The notes under the pieces: generated by a model | Told to the model about the DNA's origin: nothing | The model's input: the letters and a program-made list of their open reading frames with translations, nothing else | Databases searched by the model: none | Part shown: piece after piece, positions 32,806-41,717 of the stretch | How the letters are laid out: every line of letters begins with the position of its first letter | Numbering within the stretch: the first letter of the stretch is position 1 | Translations under genes and position numbers: made by a program | NCBI GenBank assembly: GCA_013178285.1 | Contig: JABLXD010000005.1 | Location: 1 to 64,000 of the forward strand | Origin: Methanofastidiosum sp. | GTDB taxonomy: Archaea > Methanobacteriota_B > Thermococci > Methanofastidiosales > Methanofastidiosaceae | Direction of reading: 5' to 3' | Length of the DNA stretch: 64,000 bases

Positions 32806-34955
32806 CTAAGTATTTTGTAAATTTTTACATATCCATTGTCATACACAAGATTATAGTTTTGAAGGCCACTTTCGTATACGATGAGTCTTGAAAATAAAGT
32901 ATCTTTTATTGTATCTGGCATCATGATAGCGTTTTGTGGAGTTATGTAAATTATCTGGGATATTGACTGGAAGTTATACTTAACATTCTCATATACAAAA
33001 TTTTCACCATTTGGATTCTCAACTACAAAGTTTGGAACTCCGTAACGCTGATTATTCTGTTCTATGTAACAGTAAGTATTTGTATCGTCTGTCACAAGGA
33101 AAAGCCTAGTTGCTCCGCTTTCATATACATAAGTAGTTGCATTGTTCAATTTTGATGTTCCTTTGAAGTAGAAATAGGCCGTTCTAAATGTATCTCTGCC
33201 AATTACACTATTGAGTACGCTAGTTTTAACTAAAAGACTTTGATCTACAAGAACGTAGTTCATCCTAAAGTTATTGCCTGTTGTTCTATATGCTTCATTT
33301 TCCATGGCAACTATTTTCTGGATACCTGTGGAATCGGTAGCTCCAAGGAACTCACCAAAACCAGTAATCCAAGGCCCCATACCACTTCTCATACCATCTG
33401 ATATTGTTCTCCTTACAGCAACTGTTTGTATCCAATATCCATAATCCCACCAGTTGCACACTACTTCTTCCTGGGGAGTATTTTCCTTTAACCAAAGTAG
33501 TGCTGAAAGCCATCTGTCTTCAAGATGGGGGGATTGTGAGGTTCTATAGGGTATTGAACCCCCATATCTATCATCCAGAGGATTGTAAAGAGATATGGAA
33601 CTGAAGACTATAAGGAGTATAATTGTAATTGAAAGTGCACTGTTTTTAGAAAATTTATTTGTTAAAAATTCATAAACTGCTAAAAAGCCGTATGCTGCGA
33701 TTATAGCAAAAGTAATACCGCCAAAAAATGCGTTTCTTAGCATCTGATAAGACATAAAAGTGTTAAATACAAAAGCAGACAAAAGAAATAGAGTCGGCTT
33801 GGCATTTTCATTATTGATTATCTGATATATTCCATATATTGATCCGATTATTGCCATTATTGGGAATAAATAGAATTTATCTAGGAAGTCAGAGAAAGTA
33901 CTTGCTTGGCCCTGACCGGATATTCCACTGATATCAATGCTTCTAAACAAATATCCTAGTACATTGTAATTTAGTACAAACTGGGCTATAGCAATAAGTA
34001 CGGCAGATAGAACTGCCATGAATACAAGGTAGTATTTTCTATCTTTAGCAAAGTAACTTGATAAATTAATTATTGACGCAAATCCTAATCCCAATAAAGC
34101 AAGATAAATTCTAAGAGACTCTAATTTGTAAGGAGGTATCAAAAAATTGGCGTATAGCAAGGAAATAAGACATGCCCCCACTAATACCCACATTCCAATA
34201 TCCTTTAGTATTTTATCCATTAATTCAATATTTTTCTCTTTTTTAGATCCCTTAATAAAAGGTTTAAAGAGCACATAAGTTGCAACGATTAAAGGAACAA
34301 AGAAGAAGTTACCAAATGTGTTTGCATATAGTATCAAGACCACAAGTGATAGAACTCCGTAGATTAGGATTTTATTTCTTTCCTTTTCTTTTATAATGAA
34401 AATTGCTATCAGCATGAAAAGTATAAAGAAAAATGAACCTAGAGTGTCCTTCCAAAGCCCGCCCCCGGCTGTTCTGTAGATAAATGCGGGCATTATTGCA
34501 AGGAAAAATGAAGATATCAATGCCACATACTTGTTGTTCCATGCTTTGAACACAACAAAATATGTTAAAATTGAACCTATGATTCCAATAAATATAGGAA
34601 GGTACATATGTACTTGTAAGAGGTCAGCACCAGTAACTTTTGAAATAATTGACGTTAAAATAGGCAGGCCTTGTAAATCTTCAGCTATAAGTGACCTAGT
34701 AACTGTTGGTGACATAGGGTCTATTTTTGGTAGTCCGTCCGAAAGATAATACGCTGCCTCTCTTAAGAAGAAATATGGGTCATATCCCAAAAGCCTTTCA
34801 AATCTTAAAGGCCATGATCTCATGAAATATCCAATGACAGCAGATAGTAAAAGACCAATAATTACAATATAATTATCAAAACTATTAATTCCCTTAAAAG
34901 AAACTTTTTCTTTATTAATCGTTTTTTTAGCCTTTTTACCTTTAACTTTAGCCAT
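32802..34955 (-). CDS. aglB: oligosaccharyltransferase AglB (STT3)
   Basis: Transfers the lipid-linked glycan to Asn in secreted proteins. The ATG at 34955 (717 residues) has a good AAGGAGAT site at 34961-34968, preferred over the ATG at 34973. About 13 TM helices follow a basic N-tail; the first-loop motif GYDPYFFLREA holds the metal-binding Asp, and the catalytic WWDYGYWIQ is near residue 500. The C-terminal globular domain is short. Encoded with aglH and the sugar-nucleotide genes, forming an N-glycosylation cluster. Confidence 0.96.
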   Translation of the reverse strand: MAKVKGKKAKKTINKEKVSFKGINSFDNYIVIIGLLLSAVIGYFMRSWPLRFERLLGYDPYFFLREAAYYLSDGLPKIDPMSPTVTRSLIAEDLQGLPILTSIISKVTGADLLQVHMYLPIFIGIIGSILTYFVVFKAWNNKYVALISSFFLAIMPAFIYRTAGGGLWKDTLGSFFFILFMLIAIFIIKEKERNKILIYGVLSLVVLILYANTFGNFFFVPLIVATYVLFKPFIKGSKKEKNIELMDKILKDIGMWVLVGACLISLLYANFLIPPYKLESLRIYLALLGLGFASIINLSSYFAKDRKYYLVFMAVLSAVLIAIAQFVLNYNVLGYLFRSIDISGISGQGQASTFSDFLDKFYLFPIMAIIGSIYGIYQIINNENAKPTLFLLSAFVFNTFMSYQMLRNAFFGGITFAIIAAYGFLAVYEFLTNKFSKNSALSITIILLIVFSSISLYNPLDDRYGGSIPYRTSQSPHLEDRWLSALLWLKENTPQEEVVCNWWDYGYWIQTVAVRRTISDGMRSGMGPWITGFGEFLGATDSTGIQKIVAMENEAYRTTGNNFRMNYVLVDQSLLVKTSVLNSVIGRDTFRTAYFYFKGTSKLNNATTYVYESGATRLFLVTDDTNTYCYIEQNNQRYGVPNFVVENPNGENFVYENVKYNFQSISQIIYITPQNAIMMPDTIKDTLFSRLIVYESGLQNYNLVYDNGYVKIYKILR

Positions 34956-35031
34956 AGCAATCTCCTTATTCATCAGCAGAAAAATAATTTAAATAATTAA
35001 CTGAAAAAAAAGAATATAAAAATAAAAAATA

Positions 35032-36690
35032 TTAATTCTTTCGTTTTCTGTAATAATAGTACACTAATGCTGCTGCACCTAAGACTCCAGGAACTTCAAA
35101 TCCAGGAACTCCTTTTATTGGAGATGTTGCCTCTTGTTCGACAGTGACATATATTACGTCCCTATCAGTTTCACCATTGTTGTCTGTTACTATTAAAGTT
35201 ACTTTGTAAACGCCCGGTGTTGCGTATGAGTGAAGTGGCTCTTTTTCATCTGAATCTCTGTCATCACCAAAGTCCCAAGAGTATTTTGTGATTGTTCCAT
35301 CGGGATCTGATGACCCAGATGCGTCAAAGTGAACTGCTTCGCCAACTTTTACTTTTACGTCATTGCCAGCAACTGCTTTTGGAGGTTTGTTTGTTGTGGC
35401 TGGTGGTGTTGGAGTAGTTGAATCTTCTGTGATTATTGCAGTGGCTGTATCTGTATCTGTTGCACCACTGTTATCGGTGACTGTGAGAGAAACTGTATAT
35501 GTGCCTGGAGAAGAGTAAACGTGACTTACTACTGAGCCTAGAGAACTTTCGCCATCGCCAAAGTCCCAAGAGTATTTTGTGATATTTCCATCAGAATCAG
35601 AGGATCCAGAACCATTGAAACTTAAAGGTTGGCCTACTTTAGAAGTCTTATTTGAGCCTGCATTTGCTTGAGGAGGATTATTCGAAGGTGTCGGTGTCGG
35701 GGATGCGGCAACAGTTAGGGTTTCAGTCCGCTCATTATTTGATTCATTTTCTTCATCTATTGATCCTCCAGGATCTAGCTTAGCTTTTACCGTTGTTGAC
35801 CCTTCCGGCAGTGTTGGTGATGTCAAAGTAAATGTGCCTGTAGCTCCGGCCGGCATACTTGTAGAAACTGTACCGTTATATTTGGTAACTCCATTAAACC
35901 AAACCTGAACTCCGAGAGTACCGCTGAAATTGGCAGAACCGATATTTGCAATCTTAAGGATTACTCTATCAGAACTGTTCTGTGTAATATCGGTTATAGT
36001 CAAATCAGGCTTTGCTATTGGGGAGGGTCCGGTAACTTGGTAAGTAACAACTAATACTGGCCTTTTGCCCGCAGGCGCTGATTCAACAGAATAAAATTGT
36101 GCTTTATCACTAGAACTTGTTGCTTTAAGCATAAAGCCATAGTTTCCGCTGAAAGTTCCACTTACATATCTCTCAACAAAATATTTTACATTCAATACGT
36201 GTTTGTCTCCATCGTGACTGTCCCAAGAAACTGATGTAGTGCTCATTGGCCCAACAGCCGAACTGTATTCTCCACCAGGATTGCTCCAATTTGAAGTAGC
36301 ACTTCTTTTTATCCATGTTGTCGTTGAGCAATCAGGAGCACCATTAACAATCCAATAGGCCCCAACAGTTGCAGCTCCCGTTCCAGCTTCCATTCTATGG
36401 AAATAAAGTGTTAGATCCGCTTTAGTAATTGTTGCACCTGAAGGTATACTACTTAGATCAAAACGTATGATACCTCTAGCTTCTTTTGAATCGGAAGTAG
36501 ACTTCCCTACCCAGATATCACTGTAAGTACAATAGTTCGTAGTTGGATTTCTTTCACTTATTGTTGTATCAAATATCGGATTCAATGTAACTGTTTCAAT
36601 AACTGCAAACCCAAAGACTGAAGGCAGAGCTATTCCAATTAATAGTATTCCAATAAATATTGTCGAAAATAACTTTGTTTTATTTTTCAT
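35032..36690 (-). CDS. surface protein: DNRLRE, CARDB, two PKD domains, PGF-CTERM-like tail
   Basis: Large exported protein, 552 residues. Order: signal peptide (LFSTIFIGILLIGIALPSVFG), DNRLRE-type beta domain (~30-215), CARDB (~228-330), Thr/Pro linker, two PKD domains (YSWDFGDGESSLGS...; YSWDFGDDRDSDEK...), then PGFEVPGVLGAAALVYYYY followed by RKRKN. That tail (PGF, hydrophobic helix, basic end) matches PGF-CTERM signals that archaeosortase ArtA processes. The many N-x-S/T sites make it a likely AglB substrate. AGGTGAAATT precedes the ATG. Confidence 0.88.
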   Translation of the reverse strand: MKNKTKLFSTIFIGILLIGIALPSVFGFAVIETVTLNPIFDTTISERNPTTNYCTYSDIWVGKSTSDSKEARGIIRFDLSSIPSGATITKADLTLYFHRMEAGTGAATVGAYWIVNGAPDCSTTTWIKRSATSNWSNPGGEYSSAVGPMSTTSVSWDSHDGDKHVLNVKYFVERYVSGTFSGNYGFMLKATSSSDKAQFYSVESAPAGKRPVLVVTYQVTGPSPIAKPDLTITDITQNSSDRVILKIANIGSANFSGTLGVQVWFNGVTKYNGTVSTSMPAGATGTFTLTSPTLPEGSTTVKAKLDPGGSIDEENESNNERTETLTVAASPTPTPSNNPPQANAGSNKTSKVGQPLSFNGSGSSDSDGNITKYSWDFGDGESSLGSVVSHVYSSPGTYTVSLTVTDNSGATDTDTATAIITEDSTTPTPPATTNKPPKAVAGNDVKVKVGEAVHFDASGSSDPDGTITKYSWDFGDDRDSDEKEPLHSYATPGVYKVTLIVTDNNGETDRDVIYVTVEQEATSPIKGVPGFEVPGVLGAAALVYYYYRKRKN

Positions 36691-36752
36691 AATTTCACCT
36701 ATATTGCCCCAATACTATTAGAAAAAATAAATATTTAAACCTTATTATAAAT

Positions 36753-37277
36753 CTAAGATTTTAACTTCTTTGCTGCAGTTTTTAAAGCAACTAAAATACT
36801 TTTTTGGGGCATTATTGTGACTACAGGTATTGTAACTACCTTTTCAACGATTGAACTTACTATTGGGGCACATACCAAGGCGCTAGCCCCATCCCTTTCT
36901 GCCCTTATGGATTGGATAAAAACTTCTTCAATATTTGTGGCGGAATATTCTTTTATCAAATATTTATTGTCGCTGTCTGCAACATAACTTTCATCCAACA
37001 TATTTAAAACTGGTCTTGATGCAATTAATGCTATAAATTTATTATTTTTCTCTTCTCCTCCCTTTAACACTTCATAGATCTTCCTTATTGTTTTAAGATT
37101 GGGTTCCCTATCCCCAGAAAAGATTTTATATATAGTTGGGAGAGGAATATCTGAAATTTCTGAAAATTTTTTAATACTGCCAAAACTTTTAACTAAAAGG
37201 GACTCCAACTCAACTTTAAATCTGTCATTAGGAAAAAATATAATTTCTTTCAATCTCTCTGCTTCTTTATACCCCAC
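36753..37277 (-). CDS. Xre-type HTH regulator with PrpR_N-like C-terminal segment
   Basis: 174 residues. A helix-turn-helix spans ~30-70 (GSIKKFSEISDIPLPTIYKI, FSGDREPNLKTIRKIYEVL). The rest resembles the ligand-sensing fold of PrpR_N: GASALVCAPIVSSIVEKVV, then IPVVTIMPQKSILVALKTAAK. GTG start preceded by GGTGGTAA. It is divergent from the substrate-binding protein gene across a 115-bp AT-rich spacer, so it probably controls that ABC transporter or itself. The C-terminal family call is tentative. Confidence 0.72.
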   Translation of the reverse strand: MGYKEAERLKEIIFFPNDRFKVELESLLVKSFGSIKKFSEISDIPLPTIYKIFSGDREPNLKTIRKIYEVLKGGEEKNNKFIALIASRPVLNMLDESYVADSDNKYLIKEYSATNIEEVFIQSIRAERDGASALVCAPIVSSIVEKVVTIPVVTIMPQKSILVALKTAAKKLKS

Positions 37278-37392
37278 CTTACCACCTTAATGTATATTTA
37301 TGTAACTTATATTTATACTTTTGGGTAAAATTTTTATACTATAATAGAAAAACTTATAAATTACTATAATCAAAAAAAATTGGGTGAATTAA

Positions 37393-38385
37393 ATGAAAAA
37401 AATATTTGCGATAATAGCTTCTATTCTAGTTGCTTCAACACTCCTTCTCGGGTGTGTTGGGCAGGGTACCGACAATACTAAAAAAATGACTGAGCTTAGA
37501 ATCGGATATCAGCCAAGTACTCACCAGATTGCTGAAATGGTTGCCATGGAAAAAGGATGGTGGCAAAATGACCTCAAGAAGTACGGAATTGAAAAAGTAA
37601 CGGATTATGAATTCCCATCTGGCCCACCTGAGATGCAAGCCATGCTAGGCGGACAGATTGATATAGCATATGTTGGTGCTACACCTCCAATACCTGCAAT
37701 TGATCAAGGCTTAGATGCCAAAATAGTTGCTGCTGCCCAGACTCAAGGTTCAGATATCGTTGTATGGCCAGAAAGTAACTATACAGGACCATCATTTTTA
37801 ATTGGAAAAAAGATAGGCACATTTCCTCCCGGCTCAATACAAGATATGGTACTAAAGAAATGGCTACAAGACAATGGGATAGATATATCCAAAGTTGACA
37901 TAAAAGCCATGGGGCCCGGGGATGCATCTATTGCATTAACTGCAAAACAAGTTGATGCAGTATTCTTACCTCATCCTTCCCCCGCAGTACTAGAGATTGA
38001 AGGTAACGGGAAAAGCGTAGTGAAATCTGGAGAAATGTGGCCGGGTCATGCATGCTGTGTACTTTTAGTGAGCGGGAAACTAATCAGAGAAAATCCAGAG
38101 CTTGTAAAAGAGATAATAAACATTCATGTCAAAGCTACAGAATATATAGAAGAGAATCCAGAAGAGGCCGCTGAAATTGCTTCAAGAAAACTTGGACTAA
38201 GCAAAGAAACAATCCTATACTCTATGGAAAACTCTGACACAACATATATCCATAATCCAAATGATATTATAGTCTATATGGAAGCATATGCAAAAGAGCA
38301 CTATGACTTGGGATACACAAAAAAACTTCTTACTGCAAAAGATCTTATTGATACAAAGCTATACGACGAAACCGTTAAAAAATAA
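37393..38385 (+). CDS. NitT/TauT-type ABC substrate-binding lipoprotein
   Basis: Extracytoplasmic solute receptor anchored by a lipid, 330 residues: signal peptide with lipobox TLLLGC (C21), then the SsuA/TauA/NMT1 fold (ELRIGYQPSTHQIAEMVAMEKGWW, EFPSGPPEMQAMLGGQIDIAYVG, AMGPGDASIALTAKQVDAVF). Family members bind nitrate, sulfonates, taurine or pyrimidine precursors; the pocket CxxH-like HACCVLL is unusual. GGTGAATT before the ATG. Nearby MobB and ModE-like genes hint at an oxyanion, but substrate is open. Confidence 0.9.
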   Translation: MKKIFAIIASILVASTLLLGCVGQGTDNTKKMTELRIGYQPSTHQIAEMVAMEKGWWQNDLKKYGIEKVTDYEFPSGPPEMQAMLGGQIDIAYVGATPPIPAIDQGLDAKIVAAAQTQGSDIVVWPESNYTGPSFLIGKKIGTFPPGSIQDMVLKKWLQDNGIDISKVDIKAMGPGDASIALTAKQVDAVFLPHPSPAVLEIEGNGKSVVKSGEMWPGHACCVLLVSGKLIRENPELVKEIINIHVKATEYIEENPEEAAEIASRKLGLSKETILYSMENSDTTYIHNPNDIIVYMEAYAKEHYDLGYTKKLLTAKDLIDTKLYDETVKK

Positions 38386-38424
38386 AGGATAAATATTTAA
38401 ATTAATTTTTTATTTTTTGTTCAA

Positions 38425-39213
38425 ATGAAAGGGTACAACTATATTCTAGAAAAGTACAAACTTTATACAGTAATTTCTTTAGGCATAGCATTTGCATTGT
38501 GGGAGTTTATAGCTGTTTTTATAGTTAATAATCCTTTTTTATTGCCGAGTTTCAGTGAAACTGTTACTTCTTTGTATAATTTAGTAATCAGCATGGAGAT
38601 CTTTACTGACTTAGTAATAAGCCTTTATCACTTTGCTATAGGTATGTTTTTTGGTATTGTATTGGGCATTCCACTTGGAATGTTGATGGGCTGGTTCAAA
38701 AAAGTTGACAATTTTATGGATCCTCTAATCGAATTAGTAAGGCCAATACCCCCTCTAGCTTGGATACCTTTTGCAATAGTCTGGTTTGGACTTACGCATC
38801 AGTCTGCAGGATTTATTGTTTTTATTGGTACTTTTTTCCCAATACTAACAAATACATATTCTGGATTTAGCAGCGTACCAAAAACTCTTGTTGAAGCTGC
38901 CATGGTTTTGGGGTGCACGAAGAACAAGGATTTATTAAAATCCGTTGGTCTGCCTTCATCGTTTCCAGATATCGCAGTAGGCCTTAGAGTTGCTATGGGC
39001 ATAGGGTGGATGTGTCTTGTTGCAGCAGAACTTTTTGGAGTCAGCAAAGAAGGTCTTGGGTATAAAATCTGGTGGTACTACTACCTCCACAGAATGGATA
39101 ATGTGCTTTCATATATGATAGCTTTAGGATTAATCGGGCTTGGAATAAACTGGGGATTTAGATATATAGTAGAGAAGAAGCTTCTCAAGTGGATGGAAGG
39201 GACTGTATATTAA
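38425..39213 (+). CDS. NitT/TauT-type ABC permease
   Basis: Membrane subunit of the same importer, 262 residues with about six TM helices. The ABC coupling loop is visible as EAAMVLGCTKNKDLLKSVGLPSSFPDIAVGLR. It lies 39 bp after the binding-protein gene. Its last 29 bp overlap the 3' end of the ATPase gene, which is on the opposite strand. Confidence 0.92.
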   Translation: MKGYNYILEKYKLYTVISLGIAFALWEFIAVFIVNNPFLLPSFSETVTSLYNLVISMEIFTDLVISLYHFAIGMFFGIVLGIPLGMLMGWFKKVDNFMDPLIELVRPIPPLAWIPFAIVWFGLTHQSAGFIVFIGTFFPILTNTYSGFSSVPKTLVEAAMVLGCTKNKDLLKSVGLPSSFPDIAVGLRVAMGIGWMCLVAAELFGVSKEGLGYKIWWYYYLHRMDNVLSYMIALGLIGLGINWGFRYIVEKKLLKWMEGTVY

Positions 39214-39982
39214 TTTCTTCCATTAATTCATCCAAAATCTCTTTTCTTAACATAACAAATTCTATATTAGTTCTCTTTCTCCTTCTAGAAAGCGGGATCT
39301 TAAATTCTTTTTTAATCTTTGCAGGCCTTTTAGTTAAAACTAATACCCTGTCACCAAGATAAACAGCTTCATCCACATTATGGGTAACGAAGATAATTGT
39401 CTTTTTTGTTTCGGTCCATATTCTCAATAATTCATCTTGGAGGATATTTCTTGTTTGCGCATCTAATGCACCAAAAGGTTCGTCCATTAACAAAACATCA
39501 GGATCGTTTACCAACGCTCTTGCTATAGCAACTCTTTGCTTCATTCCCCCGGATAGCTGGTGGGGGTAGCTATCCTCATACCCACTTAATCCAACCATTG
39601 AAATGAATTTTTTTGATAATTTTTCTCTCTCTTCGGGGGGCAGACCTTTATACTCAAGTCCAAATTCAACGTTTTTCTGAACAGTTCTCCAAGGAAAAAG
39701 TGCAAATTCCTGAAAAACCATCCCTTTCTTTGAGGATGTAGATTCAACTTTTTTCCCATCTAGTAATACTTCGCCTTTATCTGCATACTGCAGACCGGCT
39801 ATAATCCTTAAAATAGTAGTTTTCCCACACCCTGAAGACCCAACTATGCAAAGAAACTCTCCGTCGTTTACTTTAAAGCTAACATTGTCAACTACAGGTA
39901 GAGGTTTTCCATCTTCAGACTTAGAAAAGCTCTTTGAAATATTATTTACCTCAACCTTAATCTTTTCCATAATCATTTTCAT
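39185..39982 (-). CDS. NitT/TauT-type ABC ATPase
   Basis: ATP-binding subunit, 265 residues: Walker A GSSGCGKTT, Q-loop FQEFALFPW, signature LSGGMKQRVAIARAL, Walker B VLLMDEPFGALDAQT, and H-loop VTHNVDEAV. It is the only ATPase near the two importer genes and matches their family (SsuB/TauB), so it most likely completes the transporter even though it is convergent with the permease and overlaps it by 29 bp. Several in-frame ATGs exist at the start (39982, 39973, 39970). Confidence 0.93.
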   Translation of the reverse strand: MKMIMEKIKVEVNNISKSFSKSEDGKPLPVVDNVSFKVNDGEFLCIVGSSGCGKTTILRIIAGLQYADKGEVLLDGKKVESTSSKKGMVFQEFALFPWRTVQKNVEFGLEYKGLPPEEREKLSKKFISMVGLSGYEDSYPHQLSGGMKQRVAIARALVNDPDVLLMDEPFGALDAQTRNILQDELLRIWTETKKTIIFVTHNVDEAVYLGDRVLVLTKRPAKIKKEFKIPLSRRRKRTNIEFVMLRKEILDELMEEINIQSLPST

Positions 39983-40044
39983 ATAATACCACTTTTAAAT
40001 TTTCCCATGATTTAATTTATAAATAAAAATACATCCAGATATCT

Positions 40045-40518
40045 ATGAAAATAGTTGGGGTTTATGGTTTTAAGAAGTCTGGAAAAACAACAGTTGTAAC
40101 TTCAATCATCAATGCCCTAGTAAAAAAAGGTTACTCTGTTTCCTCAGCGAAAAGCATCCATATAGAGGATTTCTCTCTAGAAAGGGAAGGAACGGACACA
40201 TTCAAACATCACGCTTCCGGTGCGGAGAGGGTCGGCTTAGTTTATCCAAAAGGTAAGGCAATATTATATTATGATCAAAGTGATGAAGAACTTCTAAATA
40301 ATTTTGAATCAGACTACCTTATTCTTGAAGGATTTAGAGAGTATAAATGCCCAAAAATCCTCTGTGCCAGAGATGAAGAAGACCTTATTAATGATTTAAG
40401 GGATGAAGTTTTTTGTATATCTGGAATAATCTCAAATGAGATATCCGAATACAAGGGGATGCCAGTAATTAACTATCAACAAGTTGGTAAAATAATAGAA
40501 ATAATTGAGAAGCTATAA
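40045..40518 (+). CDS. mobB: MobB-like P-loop GTPase
   Basis: Homolog of molybdopterin-guanine dinucleotide biosynthesis protein B, 157 residues. Walker A GFKKSGKTTVV at ~10-20, then EREGTDTFKHHASGAERVGLV, which is the MobB signature region, and YLILEGFREY as Walker B. It presumably supports loading of the Mo or W pterin cofactor into an enzyme encoded elsewhere. Possible TATA box TTTATAAAT at 40016-40024, about 25 bp before the ATG. The last 6 bp overlap the convergent ModE-like gene. Confidence 0.88.
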   Translation: MKIVGVYGFKKSGKTTVVTSIINALVKKGYSVSSAKSIHIEDFSLEREGTDTFKHHASGAERVGLVYPKGKAILYYDQSDEELLNNFESDYLILEGFREYKCPKILCARDEEDLINDLRDEVFCISGIISNEISEYKGMPVINYQQVGKIIEIIEKL

Positions 40519-40833
40519 CTTCTCAATGCATTTTTCAAGAGTCTCTTTTGTTTTAAGGTATTCCAATAGAATCTTTTCTCCAAAAGGGGTCAATTCTGAA
40601 TGGCCGCCACCTTTTCCCCCTCTTGTTTTAGAGATGATTTCCTGGCCAGAACTTTTTTCAATCGATCTTATTTTTCTCCAAGCATGGGCATACGAAATAT
40701 TGTAAAAGTTTGCTGCTTCAGAGATGGATTTTAACTCTTTTATTTTAAGCAAAAGATCTGCAGTGCCTTTTCCCAAGATATATCTCTTTTCTTTGTCTTC
40801 AAGCCACATCTTAAATTTTGGTACATGTTCCAT
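40513..40833 (-). CDS. ModE-type N-terminal HTH regulator
   Basis: LysR-like winged helix of the ModE family without a molybdate-binding (TOBE) domain, 107 residues from the ATG at 40833; a GTG at 40845 would also fit. Characteristic segments: LLLKIKELKSISEAANFYNI, SYAHAWRKIRSIEKSSGQE, and TRGGKGGGHSELTPFGEKIL. One-domain ModE proteins regulate molybdate or tungstate genes in archaea. The GTGAT motif overlapping the upstream microprotein stop could act as ribosome-binding site. Confidence 0.9.
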   Translation of the reverse strand: MEHVPKFKMWLEDKEKRYILGKGTADLLLKIKELKSISEAANFYNISYAHAWRKIRSIEKSSGQEIISKTRGGKGGGHSELTPFGEKILLEYLKTKETLEKCIEKL

Positions 40834-40841
40834 AGTATCAA

Positions 40842-40967
40842 TCACATGAAGATTACATAAGCTATAGCCATAAATGCAATTATAATTATTGCAAGAATTA
40901 TACTATCTCTATTACTAAGCTTTGGTTTTGGTACGCCATCAATATCTTTATCAATCTCTTCTTCCAT
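40842..40967 (-). CDS. 41-residue membrane microprotein
   Basis: Short frame just upstream of the ModE-like gene, 41 residues: an acidic N-terminus (MEEEIDKDIDGVPKPKLSNR) and one predicted TM helix (DSIILAIIIIAFMAIAYVIF). GGTAAT precedes the ATG at 40967 and a TTTATATAC-like box lies at about 40998-41006. Its TGA at 40842-40844 overlaps the possible GTG start of the regulator, so the two are probably coupled. The composition is protein-like, but its reality needs conservation data. Confidence 0.6.
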   Translation of the reverse strand: MEEEIDKDIDGVPKPKLSNRDSIILAIIIIAFMAIAYVIFM

Positions 40968-41024
40968 AATATTACCATTCTTATTTGAAACTAAAAGTAT
41001 ATAAATTAAATGGTTAGTCGTGGT

Positions 41025-41696
41025 TTAATATTTATTGTAAATGAATTTTACAAAATATAAAAAGGGCGTGTCAAAAATGGCGATTATCCATTTTACAATA
41101 TACTGACCTACAACTAATGACAGGAGAATTTCCAAGGAAGTTGTTCCATAAAACGCTATTGTTATGAAAATAATGGTATCAACAAGCTGGCTTACCATTG
41201 TTCCTGTATTGTTCCGAAGCCACAAGTGTTTTGGATACTTATTTTTGAAAAACATGAAGATTTTAACATCAAGATTCTGTGATACAATATAAGCAATCAT
41301 AGAGCCTAAAACAATTCTTGGAACTATTCCAAAAATTGATTCAAAAGCGGATTGCCCTCCCCAAAATGGGGCCCCTTGCCATTGAACTGCAACCCAGATT
41401 GAAATTACCAATACAACGTTAGATATAAATCCGATAAATACTGCTTTAATCGCTTCTTTTTCAGAGTATAATTCAGAAAGGAAATCAGTAAGTAAAAAAG
41501 TAGTAGAATACACTAAGACTGCAGCAGGAACTGTGAATGGCCCAAATACAACTATTTTAGACGCTATTATGTTAGCTATAACAGTAAAGCTTGCAAACAT
41601 GCCGATTATATATTCCACCCCATACCTCTTTGCAATCACTGCGGAAAGAGATCCAATTCCTAGTGTCAAAATCATCCATACAATAACTTCAATCAT
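41025..41696 (-). CDS. queuosine/archaeosine-precursor transporter (YhhQ/VUT family)
   Basis: Membrane transporter of the YhhQ family, 223 residues with about six TM helices. Conserved stretches: FASFTVIANIIASKIV, VYSTTFLLTDFLSELY, and TGTMVSQLVDTIIFITIAF. Bacterial members import preQ0/preQ1; archaeal members presumably supply 7-deazaguanine precursors for archaeosine. It follows the ICMT-like gene by 21 bp on the same strand. Confidence 0.88.
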   Translation of the reverse strand: MIEVIVWMILTLGIGSLSAVIAKRYGVEYIIGMFASFTVIANIIASKIVVFGPFTVPAAVLVYSTTFLLTDFLSELYSEKEAIKAVFIGFISNVVLVISIWVAVQWQGAPFWGGQSAFESIFGIVPRIVLGSMIAYIVSQNLDVKIFMFFKNKYPKHLWLRNNTGTMVSQLVDTIIFITIAFYGTTSLEILLSLVVGQYIVKWIIAIFDTPFLYFVKFIYNKY

Positions 41697-41717
41697 TGTG
41701 AGGCCTTCTATTGTTTT

